The notes below the pieces were generated by a model that saw only the letters and a list, made by a program, of their open reading frames with translations, was not told where the DNA came from and made no database searches. From Acutalibacter muris (GTDB lineage: Bacteria; Bacillota; Clostridia; Oscillospirales; Acutalibacteraceae), in contig NZ_CP021422.1 of assembly GCF_002201475.1 (NCBI RefSeq), forward strand, positions 372,001 to 436,000: DNA of 64,000 bases, given 5' to 3'. Position numbers and translations under genes: made by a program. Below are positions 8,596 through 17,155 of this stretch, piece after piece. The first letter of the stretch is position 1. Each line of letters begins with the position of its first letter.

Positions 8596-10521
8596 ATGGC
8601 TATCCTCACCGTTTCAGATATATCCCTTGCCTTTGGCGAGGAGACCATAATAGAAAACGTCAGCTTCGAGCTGCAAAAGGGCGAGCACGTCGGCCTGGTA
8701 GGAGTAAACGGCTCCGGCAAGACCACACTGTTCAAGACCCTGACCGGCGAGTATTCCCCGGATACCGGCTCGGCCATATTCTCAAGAGAGACCGTGCCCG
8801 GGTATATGGAGCAGCATGTCTGCCGGGACCTCCATAAGACCGCTTTTGAGGAGGTCATGACCGTATTCACCCATCTTACGGACATGGAGAGAGAACTGGA
8901 GGAGGTTTCAAAGCGCCTTTTGCAGTCCCCGCCCAAGGAGGAGATGGACGAGCTTATCCTGCGCCAGGACCGGCTCAACGAGGAGTACGCCGCGGGCGGC
9001 GGGCTCACCTGCCGCTCACGGGCCCGATCGGCCCTGATGGGCCTGGGGCTCACAGAGGAGCAGATAGGAAATAAGGTGGGGGTCCTCTCCGGCGGGCAGA
9101 AGGCCAAGCTCCAGTTGGCGAAGATGCTTTTAAGCGGCGCGAACCTGCTGCTTTTGGACGAGCCCACGAACCACCTGGACCTCCAGTCGGTGGAGTGGCT
9201 GGAGGGGTTCCTCTTGAACTATCAGGGGGCATATATCGTCATATCCCATGACCGTTATTTTCTCGATAAAGTCACCGAGCGCACTTTGCTCATGCAGAAC
9301 AAGACCGTGGAGAGCTATAAGGGCAACTACTCAAGGCACCTGGAGCTAAAGGCCGAGAAGCGGCTGGCCCTGGAGCGGGTCTATGAGAACACGAAAAAAG
9401 AGATAAAGCGCATAGAGGGCATTATCGAGCAGCAGAAACGCTGGAACCAGGAGCGCAACTATGTGACCATCGCCAGCAAGCAGAAGGCCATTGACCGGCT
9501 GGAGGCCACCCTGGAAAAGCCCGACGCGGACCCGGAGAGCATACGTTTCCAATTCAGCGCCAGCAGGAGGAGCGGCGACGACGTGCTGACCGCAGAGGAA
9601 CTGAGCCTGAGCTTCGGGGGGGCGAAGATATTTGAGAAGGTCAGCATCGAGATAAAGCGGGGGGAGAAGATATTTCTTATCGGCCCCAACGGCTGCGGAA
9701 AGACCAGCCTTTTCAAGATACTTTTGGAGCAGTACCGGCCCGATACCGGCTTTGTAAAGCTGGGGGCGGGGGTGGACCTGGGCTATTACGAGCAGTCACA
9801 GATGAGCCTGCACGACGGCAAGGAGGTCCTCGACGAGATATGGGACGAGCACCCGCGCATGACCGAGACCCAGGTGCGAAACGCCCTGGCGGTGTTCCTC
9901 TTCAAGGGAGAGGACGTGTTCAAGCCCGTGGGGGCCCTCTCCGGCGGGGAGCGGGCTCGGGTGCTTCTATTAAAGCTTATGCTCTCAAAGGCAAACTTCC
10001 TGCTTTTGGACGAGCCCACAAACCACCTGGATATCGGCTCCTGCGAGGCTTTGGAGGACGCCCTCTCGGGCTATGACGGCACCCTGTTCGTGGTGAGCCA
10101 CGACCGCTATCTTATCAACAAGCTGGCCGATAAGGTGTACGCCCTGACTCCGAAGGGAGCGGAGCTCTACCACGGCAACTATGACTATTATCTCGAGAAG
10201 CGGCAGGTGCAGCTTGAAAAAGAGGAGCAGGAGGCCCCTCAGAAGGTGAACCTCTATAAGCAGCGCAAGGAGCGGGAGGCGGAGCTTCGGCGTATGCGCA
10301 CGGCGCTTAAAAAGCTGGAGCAGGAGATAGAGGGGAACGACGCAAAGCGCGGGGAACTGGAGGAGCAGCTAAACCACCCGGAGGTGGCCGCAGACTATGA
10401 GGAACTGACCAGGGTCACGGAGGAACTGACAAAGCTGAACGCAAGGAGCGAGGAACTGCTTTCAGAGTGGACGGAGCTTTCGGAGGAGCTGGAGCGGCAG
10501 GAGGCGGAGAGTGAAGGTTAG
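8596..10521 (+). CDS. ABC-F family ribosome-associated ATPase
   Basis: A 641-residue protein with two ABC ATPase domains and no membrane segments, hence the ABC-F class that acts on the ribosome. Walker A motifs are GVNGSGKTTL (about residues 36-45) and GPNGCGKTSL (about residue 360). Both domains have an LSGGQ/LSGGE signature and LLLDEPTNHLD Walker B. Between the domains lies the charged linker that reaches the ribosome in this family (KKEIKRIEGIIEQQKRW). A C-terminal coiled coil (about residue 545 on) resembles that of Uup/YdiF-type proteins. A strong AAAAGGAG site precedes the ATG. Whether it is a house-keeping translation factor or gives antibiotic protection cannot be told from the sequence. 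mtaB overlaps its end. Confidence 0.93.
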   Translation: MAILTVSDISLAFGEETIIENVSFELQKGEHVGLVGVNGSGKTTLFKTLTGEYSPDTGSAIFSRETVPGYMEQHVCRDLHKTAFEEVMTVFTHLTDMERELEEVSKRLLQSPPKEEMDELILRQDRLNEEYAAGGGLTCRSRARSALMGLGLTEEQIGNKVGVLSGGQKAKLQLAKMLLSGANLLLLDEPTNHLDLQSVEWLEGFLLNYQGAYIVISHDRYFLDKVTERTLLMQNKTVESYKGNYSRHLELKAEKRLALERVYENTKKEIKRIEGIIEQQKRWNQERNYVTIASKQKAIDRLEATLEKPDADPESIRFQFSASRRSGDDVLTAEELSLSFGGAKIFEKVSIEIKRGEKIFLIGPNGCGKTSLFKILLEQYRPDTGFVKLGAGVDLGYYEQSQMSLHDGKEVLDEIWDEHPRMTETQVRNALAVFLFKGEDVFKPVGALSGGERARVLLLKLMLSKANFLLLDEPTNHLDIGSCEALEDALSGYDGTLFVVSHDRYLINKLADKVYALTPKGAELYHGNYDYYLEKRQVQLEKEEQEAPQKVNLYKQRKEREAELRRMRTALKKLEQEIEGNDAKRGELEEQLNHPEVAADYEELTRVTEELTKLNARSEELLSEWTELSEELERQEAESEG

Positions 10522-11815
10522 GTTTTTGACATTGGGCTGCAAGGTGAACCAGTATGAGACCGAGGCCATGAGGGAGAGGCTGGAGGGCCGGGGCTTTGCC
10601 GCCGCCGGCGACAATGAGCCCGCCGATGTGCTTATTGTGAACTCCTGCACGGTTACGGCCCAGAGCGACCAGAAAGCAAGGCAGGCCCTGCGGCGGCTTA
10701 AGCGGCAGAACCCGGACGCGGTGACGGTGCTCACCGGCTGCTGGCCCCAGGCCTTCCCCCATGAAGCGGAGAAGCTTATGGAGGCGGACATAATTCTGGG
10801 CAACTCGAAAAGAGGAGAGCTGGCGGACAGGATAATGGAGTACCTATCCACCAAGCAGCGGATAGTGGACGTGGCCCCACGCACCAAAGGCGAACCCTTC
10901 GAGCCCATGAGCGTGCGGGGGCTTTCGGGGCATACCAGGGCCTTTTTGAAGATAGAGGACGGCTGCGAGCGGTACTGCGCCTACTGTATAATCCCATATG
11001 CCCGCGGACATGTGCGCTCGAAGCCCATGGGCGATATTCGGGCCGAGGTGGCGGGGCTGTCTGAAAGGGGCTATAAGGAGGTGGTGCTCACCGGGATAAA
11101 TCTGCCCGCCTATGGACAGGACCTGGGAATCACCCTCTGCGACGCGGTAGAGGCGGCATGTTCAGTGGAGGGAATAAGCCGGGTGCGGCTGGGGTCCTTA
11201 GAGCCGGAGCGGCTGACCCCGGAGGTCATTGAAAGAATGAAGCGGCAGGACAAGCTCTGCCCCCAGTTCCATCTGTCGCTGCAAAGCGGCTGTGACGCGA
11301 CACTGCGGCGTATGCACAGGCATTATACTTCTGCTGAGTATATGAGGATAGTGGAGGAGCTGAGGGCGGCGTTCCCCAACTGCGCTGTTACCACCGATGT
11401 GATGACGGGCTTCCCCGGAGAGACCGAGGGGGAGTTTATGGAGTCCCTGGACTTTTGCAAAAGGGTGGGCTTTGCAAAGGTACACGTCTTTGCCTACTCA
11501 AGACGGCCCGGCACCGTGGCCGACAGGGCCCCGGATCAAGTGTCAAACGCCGTGAAGGAACGCCGCAGCCGTGTGCTCTCGGAGGCCATGGAGGCCTCCC
11601 GGCTCAGTTTTCTGCGTTCCCAGGTGGGCCGCACGGAGCAGGTGCTTATAGAGCGTGAGGCAGGCCCCGGAATATGGGAGGGCCTGACGGCCAATTACAC
11701 CCCGGTGCAGGTGGAGGCCCCGGGAGAGCTTGGGGGGCAAATGATGCGGGTGCGCATAAAAGAAGTGCGGGATAATTGCTGTTTTGGTGAAAAAAGCCTG
11801 GATTTTCATGGGTAA
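10511..11815 (+). CDS. mtaB: tRNA t6A37 methylthiotransferase
   Basis: Radical-SAM enzyme that converts t6A37 to ms2t6A37 in tRNAs reading ANN codons. 434 residues. The N-terminal UPF0004 domain carries cluster ligands Cys10, Cys46 and Cys77 (LTLGCKVNQYE, VNSCTVTA, LTGCWPQ). The radical-SAM motif CERYCAYC is at residues 152-159 and is followed by IIPYARG. A C-terminal TRAM-like region ends the protein. The LGCKVNQYE signature distinguishes MtaB from MiaB. The GTG start at 10511 lies inside the end of the ABC-F gene, an 11-base overlap that implies coupling. Confidence 0.95.
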   Translation: MKVRFLTLGCKVNQYETEAMRERLEGRGFAAAGDNEPADVLIVNSCTVTAQSDQKARQALRRLKRQNPDAVTVLTGCWPQAFPHEAEKLMEADIILGNSKRGELADRIMEYLSTKQRIVDVAPRTKGEPFEPMSVRGLSGHTRAFLKIEDGCERYCAYCIIPYARGHVRSKPMGDIRAEVAGLSERGYKEVVLTGINLPAYGQDLGITLCDAVEAACSVEGISRVRLGSLEPERLTPEVIERMKRQDKLCPQFHLSLQSGCDATLRRMHRHYTSAEYMRIVEELRAAFPNCAVTTDVMTGFPGETEGEFMESLDFCKRVGFAKVHVFAYSRRPGTVADRAPDQVSNAVKERRSRVLSEAMEASRLSFLRSQVGRTEQVLIEREAGPGIWEGLTANYTPVQVEAPGELGGQMMRVRIKEVRDNCCFGEKSLDFHG

Positions 11816-11867
11816 ATATGTTATAATGTCTCCATCAAATCCTAAGATTATCACTGAGGTGAGCAAT

Positions 11868-13340
11868 ATGCTTAAAAATTGGATACGTCCGGCGCGCCCG
11901 GAGAAGGACGAGGTAAAGGCGCGGCTGAAGGCCGCCCAGGAGAAGCTGGCCGTACAGCAGATGCAGCTAAAGGATAAGAAGCTGCCGGTGCTGGTGCTTA
12001 TAGAGGGCTGGGGCGCCGCCGGGAAGGGCAGCGCCATCGGCCGGATAATCAGGAACATCGACCCCAGGTTCTTCAAGGTGTTCTCCATGGCCGCCCCCAC
12101 CGCCGAGGAGCGCCGCAAGCCCTTTTTAACCCGGTACTTTGAGAAGATACCCGAGGAGGGAAAGTTCACCTTCCTGGACTCCGGCTGGATGGACGAGATA
12201 ACCAAGGAGACCCTTTCAGGGGTGTTAGACGGCGGGGATTACGCCCAGCGTGTGGACAGCGTGAAGCGCTTTGAGCGTCAGCTCACCGATAACGGCTATC
12301 TGGTGCTAAAGTTCTTCTTCCATATCAGCAAAAAGGAGCAGGCCGGACGGATAAACGCCCTGATGGACAATAAGGACACCGCCTGGCGGGTGAGCCGGGG
12401 GGACGTTTGGCAGAACAGCCACTATGACCGGTGCCTGGACGTGTTCGACAAGTATCTGGAGGACACCAACACCCCCAGCGCCCCTTGGTACATTGTGGAC
12501 GCGAAGAATAAGCGCTTCGCTGAGCTTCAGGTGATGGAGGCACTGTGCACGGGGATAGACACAGCCCTGCACAACGGCAGCCTGGCTGTGCCCCTTTTGC
12601 AAAACGTGTTCCCGCTTGTAAAGATGCCCAAGCTCAGGGAGGTGGAATTAAAGAGCAAGACCATCACCGACGAGGAGTACAAGACTAAGCTCAAGGAGCT
12701 CCAGGGCAAGCTGGGTATGCTTCATAATAGGCTTTACCGCAAGCGTGTGCCGGTGGTGATAGTGTACGAGGGCTGGGATGCGGCCGGCAAGGGCGGCAAT
12801 ATCAAACGCCTGACCGGAGCCATGGACCCCCGGGGCTTCGAGGTGCACCCCATCGCCAGCCCCGAGCCCCATGAGAAGGCAAGGCACTATCTGTGGCGGT
12901 TCTGGACAAGGCTCCCAAAGGACGGGCACATAGCCATCTTTGACCGCAGCTGGTACGGCCGGGTGATGGTGGAGAGATTGGAGGGCTTCTGCACGGAAAA
13001 CGACTGGCAGCGGGCCTTCTACGAGATGAACGAGTTTGAGCAGGAGCTCTCGAACTGGGGGGCGGTGGTGCTGAAGTTCTGGGTGCAGATAGACAAGGAC
13101 ACCCAGCTCCTGCGCTTCACCGACCGGCAGAACACCCCCGCCAAGCAGTGGAAGCTTACAGACGAGGATTGGCGCAACCGGGAGAAGTGGGACGTGTACG
13201 AGGCGGCCATAGACGAGATGTTGGAGAAGACCAGCACCACCTATGCGCCTTGGCATATTTTGGAGTCGGTGGATAAGAAGTACGCCAGGATAAAAGCGCT
13301 GGAAATTGTGGTGGAGGCGCTGGAGAAGGCGTTGAAATAA
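11868..13340 (+). CDS. Two-domain polyphosphate kinase 2 (polyphosphate:AMP phosphotransferase type)
   Basis: Two PPK2 domains in tandem in a 490-residue protein. The first has the P-loop IEGWGAAGKGS (about residue 46) and the second YEGWDAAGKGGNIKR with FDRSWYGRVMVERLEGF. Two-domain PPK2 proteins (PPK2 class II, PAP) transfer phosphate from polyphosphate to AMP; the second domain is the better conserved and probably the catalytic one. ATG at 11868 is preferred because a TATAAT at 11822-11827, within the short gap after mtaB, would place the transcript start after the upstream candidate ATGs. A strong terminator follows, so this looks like a single-gene unit. Confidence 0.9.
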   Translation: MLKNWIRPARPEKDEVKARLKAAQEKLAVQQMQLKDKKLPVLVLIEGWGAAGKGSAIGRIIRNIDPRFFKVFSMAAPTAEERRKPFLTRYFEKIPEEGKFTFLDSGWMDEITKETLSGVLDGGDYAQRVDSVKRFERQLTDNGYLVLKFFFHISKKEQAGRINALMDNKDTAWRVSRGDVWQNSHYDRCLDVFDKYLEDTNTPSAPWYIVDAKNKRFAELQVMEALCTGIDTALHNGSLAVPLLQNVFPLVKMPKLREVELKSKTITDEEYKTKLKELQGKLGMLHNRLYRKRVPVVIVYEGWDAAGKGGNIKRLTGAMDPRGFEVHPIASPEPHEKARHYLWRFWTRLPKDGHIAIFDRSWYGRVMVERLEGFCTENDWQRAFYEMNEFEQELSNWGAVVLKFWVQIDKDTQLLRFTDRQNTPAKQWKLTDEDWRNREKWDVYEAAIDEMLEKTSTTYAPWHILESVDKKYARIKALEIVVEALEKALK

Positions 13341-13350
13341 GGGATATTCG

Positions 13351-13390
13351 AAAAGAGATAGTTTCCGGCTTTTGGGAAACTATCTCTTTT
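13351..13390 (+). terminator. Terminator after PPK2
   Basis: Perfect stem of 16 pairs (AAAAGAGATAGTTTCC with GGAAACTATCTCTTTT), eight-base loop, ending in TTTT. Confidence 0.9.
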
Positions 13391-13410
13391 GTTATAAAAC
13401 CAAAATAAGA

Positions 13411-13434
13411 AGGGAGCCGGAGGCTCCCTTTTTA
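13411..13434. terminator. Second, bidirectional terminator between PPK2 and nagA
   Basis: AGGGAGCC and GGCTCCCT pair around a three-base loop. TTTTTATTTT follows on the plus strand and TTCTTATTTT on the minus strand, so it can also end nagA transcripts. Confidence 0.8.
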
Positions 13435-13444
13435 TTTTGTGATT

Positions 13445-14605
13445 TTACGCCTTCTTCACCGCGCACTGGGTTTCCTCCCCATGGCTTATCCACACGGCGG
13501 ATATCTCCAGGTCCTTGTCCAGTATCACAAGGTCCGCGTACTTGCCGGGCTCAATGCTCCCAATCTCCTTATCAAGGCCAATCTGCAGGGCGGGGATAAG
13601 ACTGGCGGACTTCACCGCCGTCTCCAGGGGCACGCCCCAGCTTACAAGGTTCTTGACCTCTTGATGGAGGTTGCTGACGGACCCTGCGATGGTGCCGTCC
13701 TCCAGTACGGCCTTGCCGCCGGAGACGGTGACCATTTGGCCGCCCAGGTCGTAGGCAGTACCCTCGGGCATACCGTTGGCGCGCATGGAGTCGCTGATAA
13801 TGAGCAGCCTGTCGCCCATAAGCCGGAAGGCCGTCTTCAGCACTGCGGGATGGATATGCTGGCCGTCGCAGATTATCTCGGCCCGGACGCGCTCGTCGTC
13901 AAAGACCGCCCCCACCACGCCAGGATCCCGGTGGTGCAGGCCATTCATGGCGTTGAAAAGGTGAGTGGCATGGGTTATGCCCCAGTCGAAGGATTCCTTG
14001 GCCGTGTTATAGTCGGCGGTGGTGTGGGCGATGGACACCCGGCAGAGTTCCTTTGCCCGCTTTACAAAGTCCTCGCCGCCTGGCTGCTCCGGGGCCACGT
14101 CTACCAGCTTCACAAGGCCGCCGGAAAGGTCGAAGAGCTCCCTGAACATCTGAAAGTCCGGGGCGACGATGTCGTCCTCTCTCTGGGCCCCCTTACGAGC
14201 GGCGGAAATGAAGGGGCCCTCCATGTTCACCCCGGCCACCTTTGCGCCGTCTTCTATGGGGCTCTCATGGACGCTTTTGGCGGCAAGCAGGGCTTTCTCA
14301 ATAGTGGGCCGGTCCACGGTCATGGTGGTGGGGCAGAAGGAGGTCACGCCGTGGGCCAGGAGGAACCGAGCCATCTTTTCAAGGGCCTCGGGGGTGCCGT
14401 CGCAGGTATCCGCGCCGTCGCAGCCATGGATATGCACGTCCACAAAGCCGGGGACGATGGTGTAGTCCGCCGCGTCTATGGCCGTGTCCCCGTCATTGCG
14501 GGGCAGGTGGGGGCCGCAGGCGGTTATCCTGCCGTTTTCAATCTGAAGGTCGCCTTTTACAAGGTGGAAATCCTTATCAAGGTAGGTGGTGTTGATGATG
14601 AACAT
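13445..14605 (-). CDS. nagA: N-acetylglucosamine-6-phosphate deacetylase
   Basis: Cytoplasmic amidohydrolase of amino-sugar and wall recycling: GlcNAc-6-P to glucosamine-6-P and acetate. 386 residues. Motifs: VDVHIHGCDGADTCDG (metal-site His-x-His) near residue 56, NMEGPFISAARKGAQ (metal Glu), HLFNAMNGLHHRDPGVVG, CDGQHIHP and the catalytic Asp in IISDSMRANG. GAGGGAAG precedes the ATG. No nagB lies nearby. It follows the small BofA-like gene by 27 bases and probably ends the minus-strand run that begins with the ABC exporter at 20.3 kb. Confidence 0.95.
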   Translation of the reverse strand: MFIINTTYLDKDFHLVKGDLQIENGRITACGPHLPRNDGDTAIDAADYTIVPGFVDVHIHGCDGADTCDGTPEALEKMARFLLAHGVTSFCPTTMTVDRPTIEKALLAAKSVHESPIEDGAKVAGVNMEGPFISAARKGAQREDDIVAPDFQMFRELFDLSGGLVKLVDVAPEQPGGEDFVKRAKELCRVSIAHTTADYNTAKESFDWGITHATHLFNAMNGLHHRDPGVVGAVFDDERVRAEIICDGQHIHPAVLKTAFRLMGDRLLIISDSMRANGMPEGTAYDLGGQMVTVSGGKAVLEDGTIAGSVSNLHQEVKNLVSWGVPLETAVKSASLIPALQIGLDKEIGSIEPGKYADLVILDKDLEISAVWISHGEETQCAVKKA

Positions 14606-14632
14606 TTTGACTTCCCTCGCTTCTTATTAAGA

Positions 14633-14809
14633 TTATAGCAGTATCGTGTTTAAAATTACCATAAGGGTAACGCCGGGCACGCCCAGAAGGCCGGAGACCG
14701 CCACAGACAGGCGGGTGACGGCCAGGGCTACGCCGGTGTATTGGGCGGTCAGGTTGACGGCGGCCAGGGCCGCAAAGCCCAGCACGCCGGAGAAGATGAA
14801 GCTTTTCAT
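14633..14809 (-). CDS. Small BofA-family-like membrane protein
   Basis: A 58-residue ORF with ATG at 14809 and GGAAGGG nine bases upstream. The product starts MKSFIFSGVLGFAALAAVN and ends with GLLGVPGVTLMVILNTILL. The N-terminal hydrophobic segment with a conserved-looking Asn and the closing LG-PGV-L hydrophobic pattern match BofA, the inhibitor of pro-sigma-K processing in endospore formers. It is shorter than B. subtilis BofA (87 residues), lacking the N-terminal membrane segment; the frame is open further upstream without a usual start codon. It sits between rnr and nagA on the same strand. Confidence 0.6.
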   Translation of the reverse strand: MKSFIFSGVLGFAALAAVNLTAQYTGVALAVTRLSVAVSGLLGVPGVTLMVILNTILL

Positions 14810-14905
14810 AAAGTATGCCCTTCCATGTAAAAGTTTTTGGGGGTTCTTAAAGGGTGGCGGGCGAAGCCTCGCCAGTAAATACCTATGAAAAGCTAAGTCA
14901 AAATA

Positions 14906-17116
14906 TCACGGCTCCTCGGGCATAAAGTCTATGCGCCCGGTGGCCACGTCCGCCCCGGCGATAATAATGGCCAGCTCCTGGCCCATCATCAGGGTCTTTC
15001 CGCTGCGGCGGCACTTATGGCAGATCTCGCCGTCGAACTCGAAGTCACAGCTCTCGAAATCCCCAAGGCTTATAAAGCCCTCGGCGTTGTTCTGAAGCTT
15101 TACAAATATGCCCTTCGGGGTAACGCCGTTTATGACCCCAACATGATGCTCGCCCAGGTGAGCCCGCATATATTCGGCCATATAGCAGTCCTCCGCGTCC
15201 CGTTCGCCGGTGACGGCTCTGACCTCGTTCTTGGAGCTCTCTATGGCCGACTCCTCGGCAAAGGTCTTGTACTTCTTTCGTATGCTCCCCTTATCCTCGC
15301 CCCGGACAACATCGCTCAAAATGCGGTGGATAGAGGTGTCCGGATAGCGGCGTATGGGGGAGGTGAAGTGGCTGTACTCATTTAGAGCCAGGCCGAAGTG
15401 GCCAAGCTCCCGGTGGTCGTACCGGGCCTTGTCCATGGTGCGCAGTATACGCTGGTTTACAAGGGACTCCTTCCCGGTGCCCTTTACCCGACTGAGGACT
15501 TCCGCGAAGTCCTTTGCGCTGGGACTGCCCTTTTTAAGCTCGCCGCATTTTACCCCCAGCCGGTCAAAGAGGTCGCAGAGCTCATAGACCCTGTCGGGGT
15601 TGGGCTTCTCGTGGACTCTGTATAGGAAGGGTATCTCCGCGTCAAGGCTGGCCTTGGCGGCGGCGCAGTTGGCGGCCACCATCAGCTGCTCGATAAGCTC
15701 CTCGGATATGCCCTGGGTGCGGGGCAGCAGGTCTATGCACACGCCGTCCTCGTTGAGGAGGAACTTGGTCTCGTCGCTGGTCAGGTCCATCTGGCCCCGG
15801 GATTTGCCGTTATGCTGCAAAATATCCGCAAGTTCCTTGGCGGCCATAAGGCTGTCCATGACCGGGGAGTATTTTTCCAGTATCTTTGGGCTCGCAGTGC
15901 CCTTAAAAATCTCGTTTACCTCGCTGTACACGCCCCGGACCTTTGAGTTTATAACCGTCTTTTCAAAGCGGTAGTCTATCATATTGCCGTCAAGGTCGAA
16001 ATCCATCAGCGCCGAAAAGGTCAGCTTCTCGGTGCCCGCATTCAGAGAGCAAACGCCGTTTGAGAGGGCTTCGGGAAGCATGGGTATCACCCGGTCCGCA
16101 AAGTACACCGAGGTGCCCCGGAGAAAGGCCTCGGTGTCGATGGGCGTGCCCGCCTTCACATAGTGGGACACGTCCGCGATGTGCACCCCCAGGGTGTAGC
16201 CGTCAACGGTCTTCATGGCTGACACCGCGTCGTCCAGGTCCTTTGCGTCGGCGCTGTCGATGGTGAAGATGGGCTCGTCCCGAAGGTCCAGGCGCTCGTC
16301 TATATCCGCCTGGGTTACGGTCATTCGGGATATCTTCTCCGCCTGGGCCATGACCTCGGAGGGGAACTTCGTAGGTATGCCGCAGCGCTCTATTATAGCG
16401 TCGGCGCATACCCGAGCCCGGTCCCCGGTGCCGAAAACATATTTCACGGCGGCCTGGCTCCAGTCCCCTCGGCCGTCCTGTATGGGCTCTATGAGCACCT
16501 TGTCGCCGTCCTTTGCGCCGCCAAGCCTTGCGGCCTGGACCTCCATATCATAGCGCACAGGGCCGTCGGGGGTCACAACAGCGGAGCCGTGCTCGTTTAT
16601 GTGCACCGTGCCGGTGAGCTTATTCTCCTTGCGCTCCACTATGCGCTTGACCTTGCCGCTAGGCCCCCTGTCCCGCTTTTGCAGGTCCCAGAGTATCACC
16701 TTATCCCCCAGAAACGCGCCGTTCAGATCCCGGCCGGGGATAAAGATGTCCTCGCCGATCTTCGGCTTTGCGAAGCCGAAGCGGGCGGAGAGAGAGACTA
16801 TTTCCGCTTCTATCTCCTTTGCCGGGGGCACAAGCTTTACCCAGTGGTCCTTGTCTACCGTGACCTCCTTCAGTTCCTCAAGGCTCTTTAAGGCCTTGTA
16901 GAAGCTGTCCTTGTCGCGTATGCCCGCCTCCCGCTGGAGGGACTTGCTGGGTACGCCGTCCCCGCCGCAGCGCTTGAGAGCGCCAAGCAGGAGCAGCTCC
17001 TCGGGGGTGCTGGCGGCGCTGGGCAGCCGGTAGGCGTCCTCAGCGGGGGCGCCGAATACCCGGCGGGGTTCGCCGAAGCCGCGGCCGCCCTTATGTGGTC
17101 CTCTGTTGTTCTTCAT
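14906..17116 (-). CDS. rnr: Ribonuclease R
   Basis: 3'-5' exoribonuclease of the RNase II family that degrades structured RNA. 736 residues. Order: a basic N-terminus and winged-helix-like region, cold-shock/OB domains (SLSARFGFAKPKIGEDIFIP near residue 110), the RNB catalytic core with FTIDSADAKDLDDAVSA (the metal-binding Asp cluster) and GVHIADVSHYV, HFTSPIRRYPD, and a C-terminal S1 domain. GAGGAAG precedes the start. It lies 40 bases after murD. No smpB or tmRNA is adjacent. Confidence 0.96.
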   Translation of the reverse strand: MKNNRGPHKGGRGFGEPRRVFGAPAEDAYRLPSAASTPEELLLLGALKRCGGDGVPSKSLQREAGIRDKDSFYKALKSLEELKEVTVDKDHWVKLVPPAKEIEAEIVSLSARFGFAKPKIGEDIFIPGRDLNGAFLGDKVILWDLQKRDRGPSGKVKRIVERKENKLTGTVHINEHGSAVVTPDGPVRYDMEVQAARLGGAKDGDKVLIEPIQDGRGDWSQAAVKYVFGTGDRARVCADAIIERCGIPTKFPSEVMAQAEKISRMTVTQADIDERLDLRDEPIFTIDSADAKDLDDAVSAMKTVDGYTLGVHIADVSHYVKAGTPIDTEAFLRGTSVYFADRVIPMLPEALSNGVCSLNAGTEKLTFSALMDFDLDGNMIDYRFEKTVINSKVRGVYSEVNEIFKGTASPKILEKYSPVMDSLMAAKELADILQHNGKSRGQMDLTSDETKFLLNEDGVCIDLLPRTQGISEELIEQLMVAANCAAAKASLDAEIPFLYRVHEKPNPDRVYELCDLFDRLGVKCGELKKGSPSAKDFAEVLSRVKGTGKESLVNQRILRTMDKARYDHRELGHFGLALNEYSHFTSPIRRYPDTSIHRILSDVVRGEDKGSIRKKYKTFAEESAIESSKNEVRAVTGERDAEDCYMAEYMRAHLGEHHVGVINGVTPKGIFVKLQNNAEGFISLGDFESCDFEFDGEICHKCRRSGKTLMMGQELAIIIAGADVATGRIDFMPEEP

Positions 17117-17155
17117 TTATCTGACTTCCTCTCTTTTTGGATAGGTTCCTTAGTT

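Noticed and set aside
13439..14638. Long plus-strand ORF antisense to nagA (399 codons)
   Set aside because: It is a GC-bias shadow: no ribosome site, no domain, and nagA on the other strand carries all family motifs.
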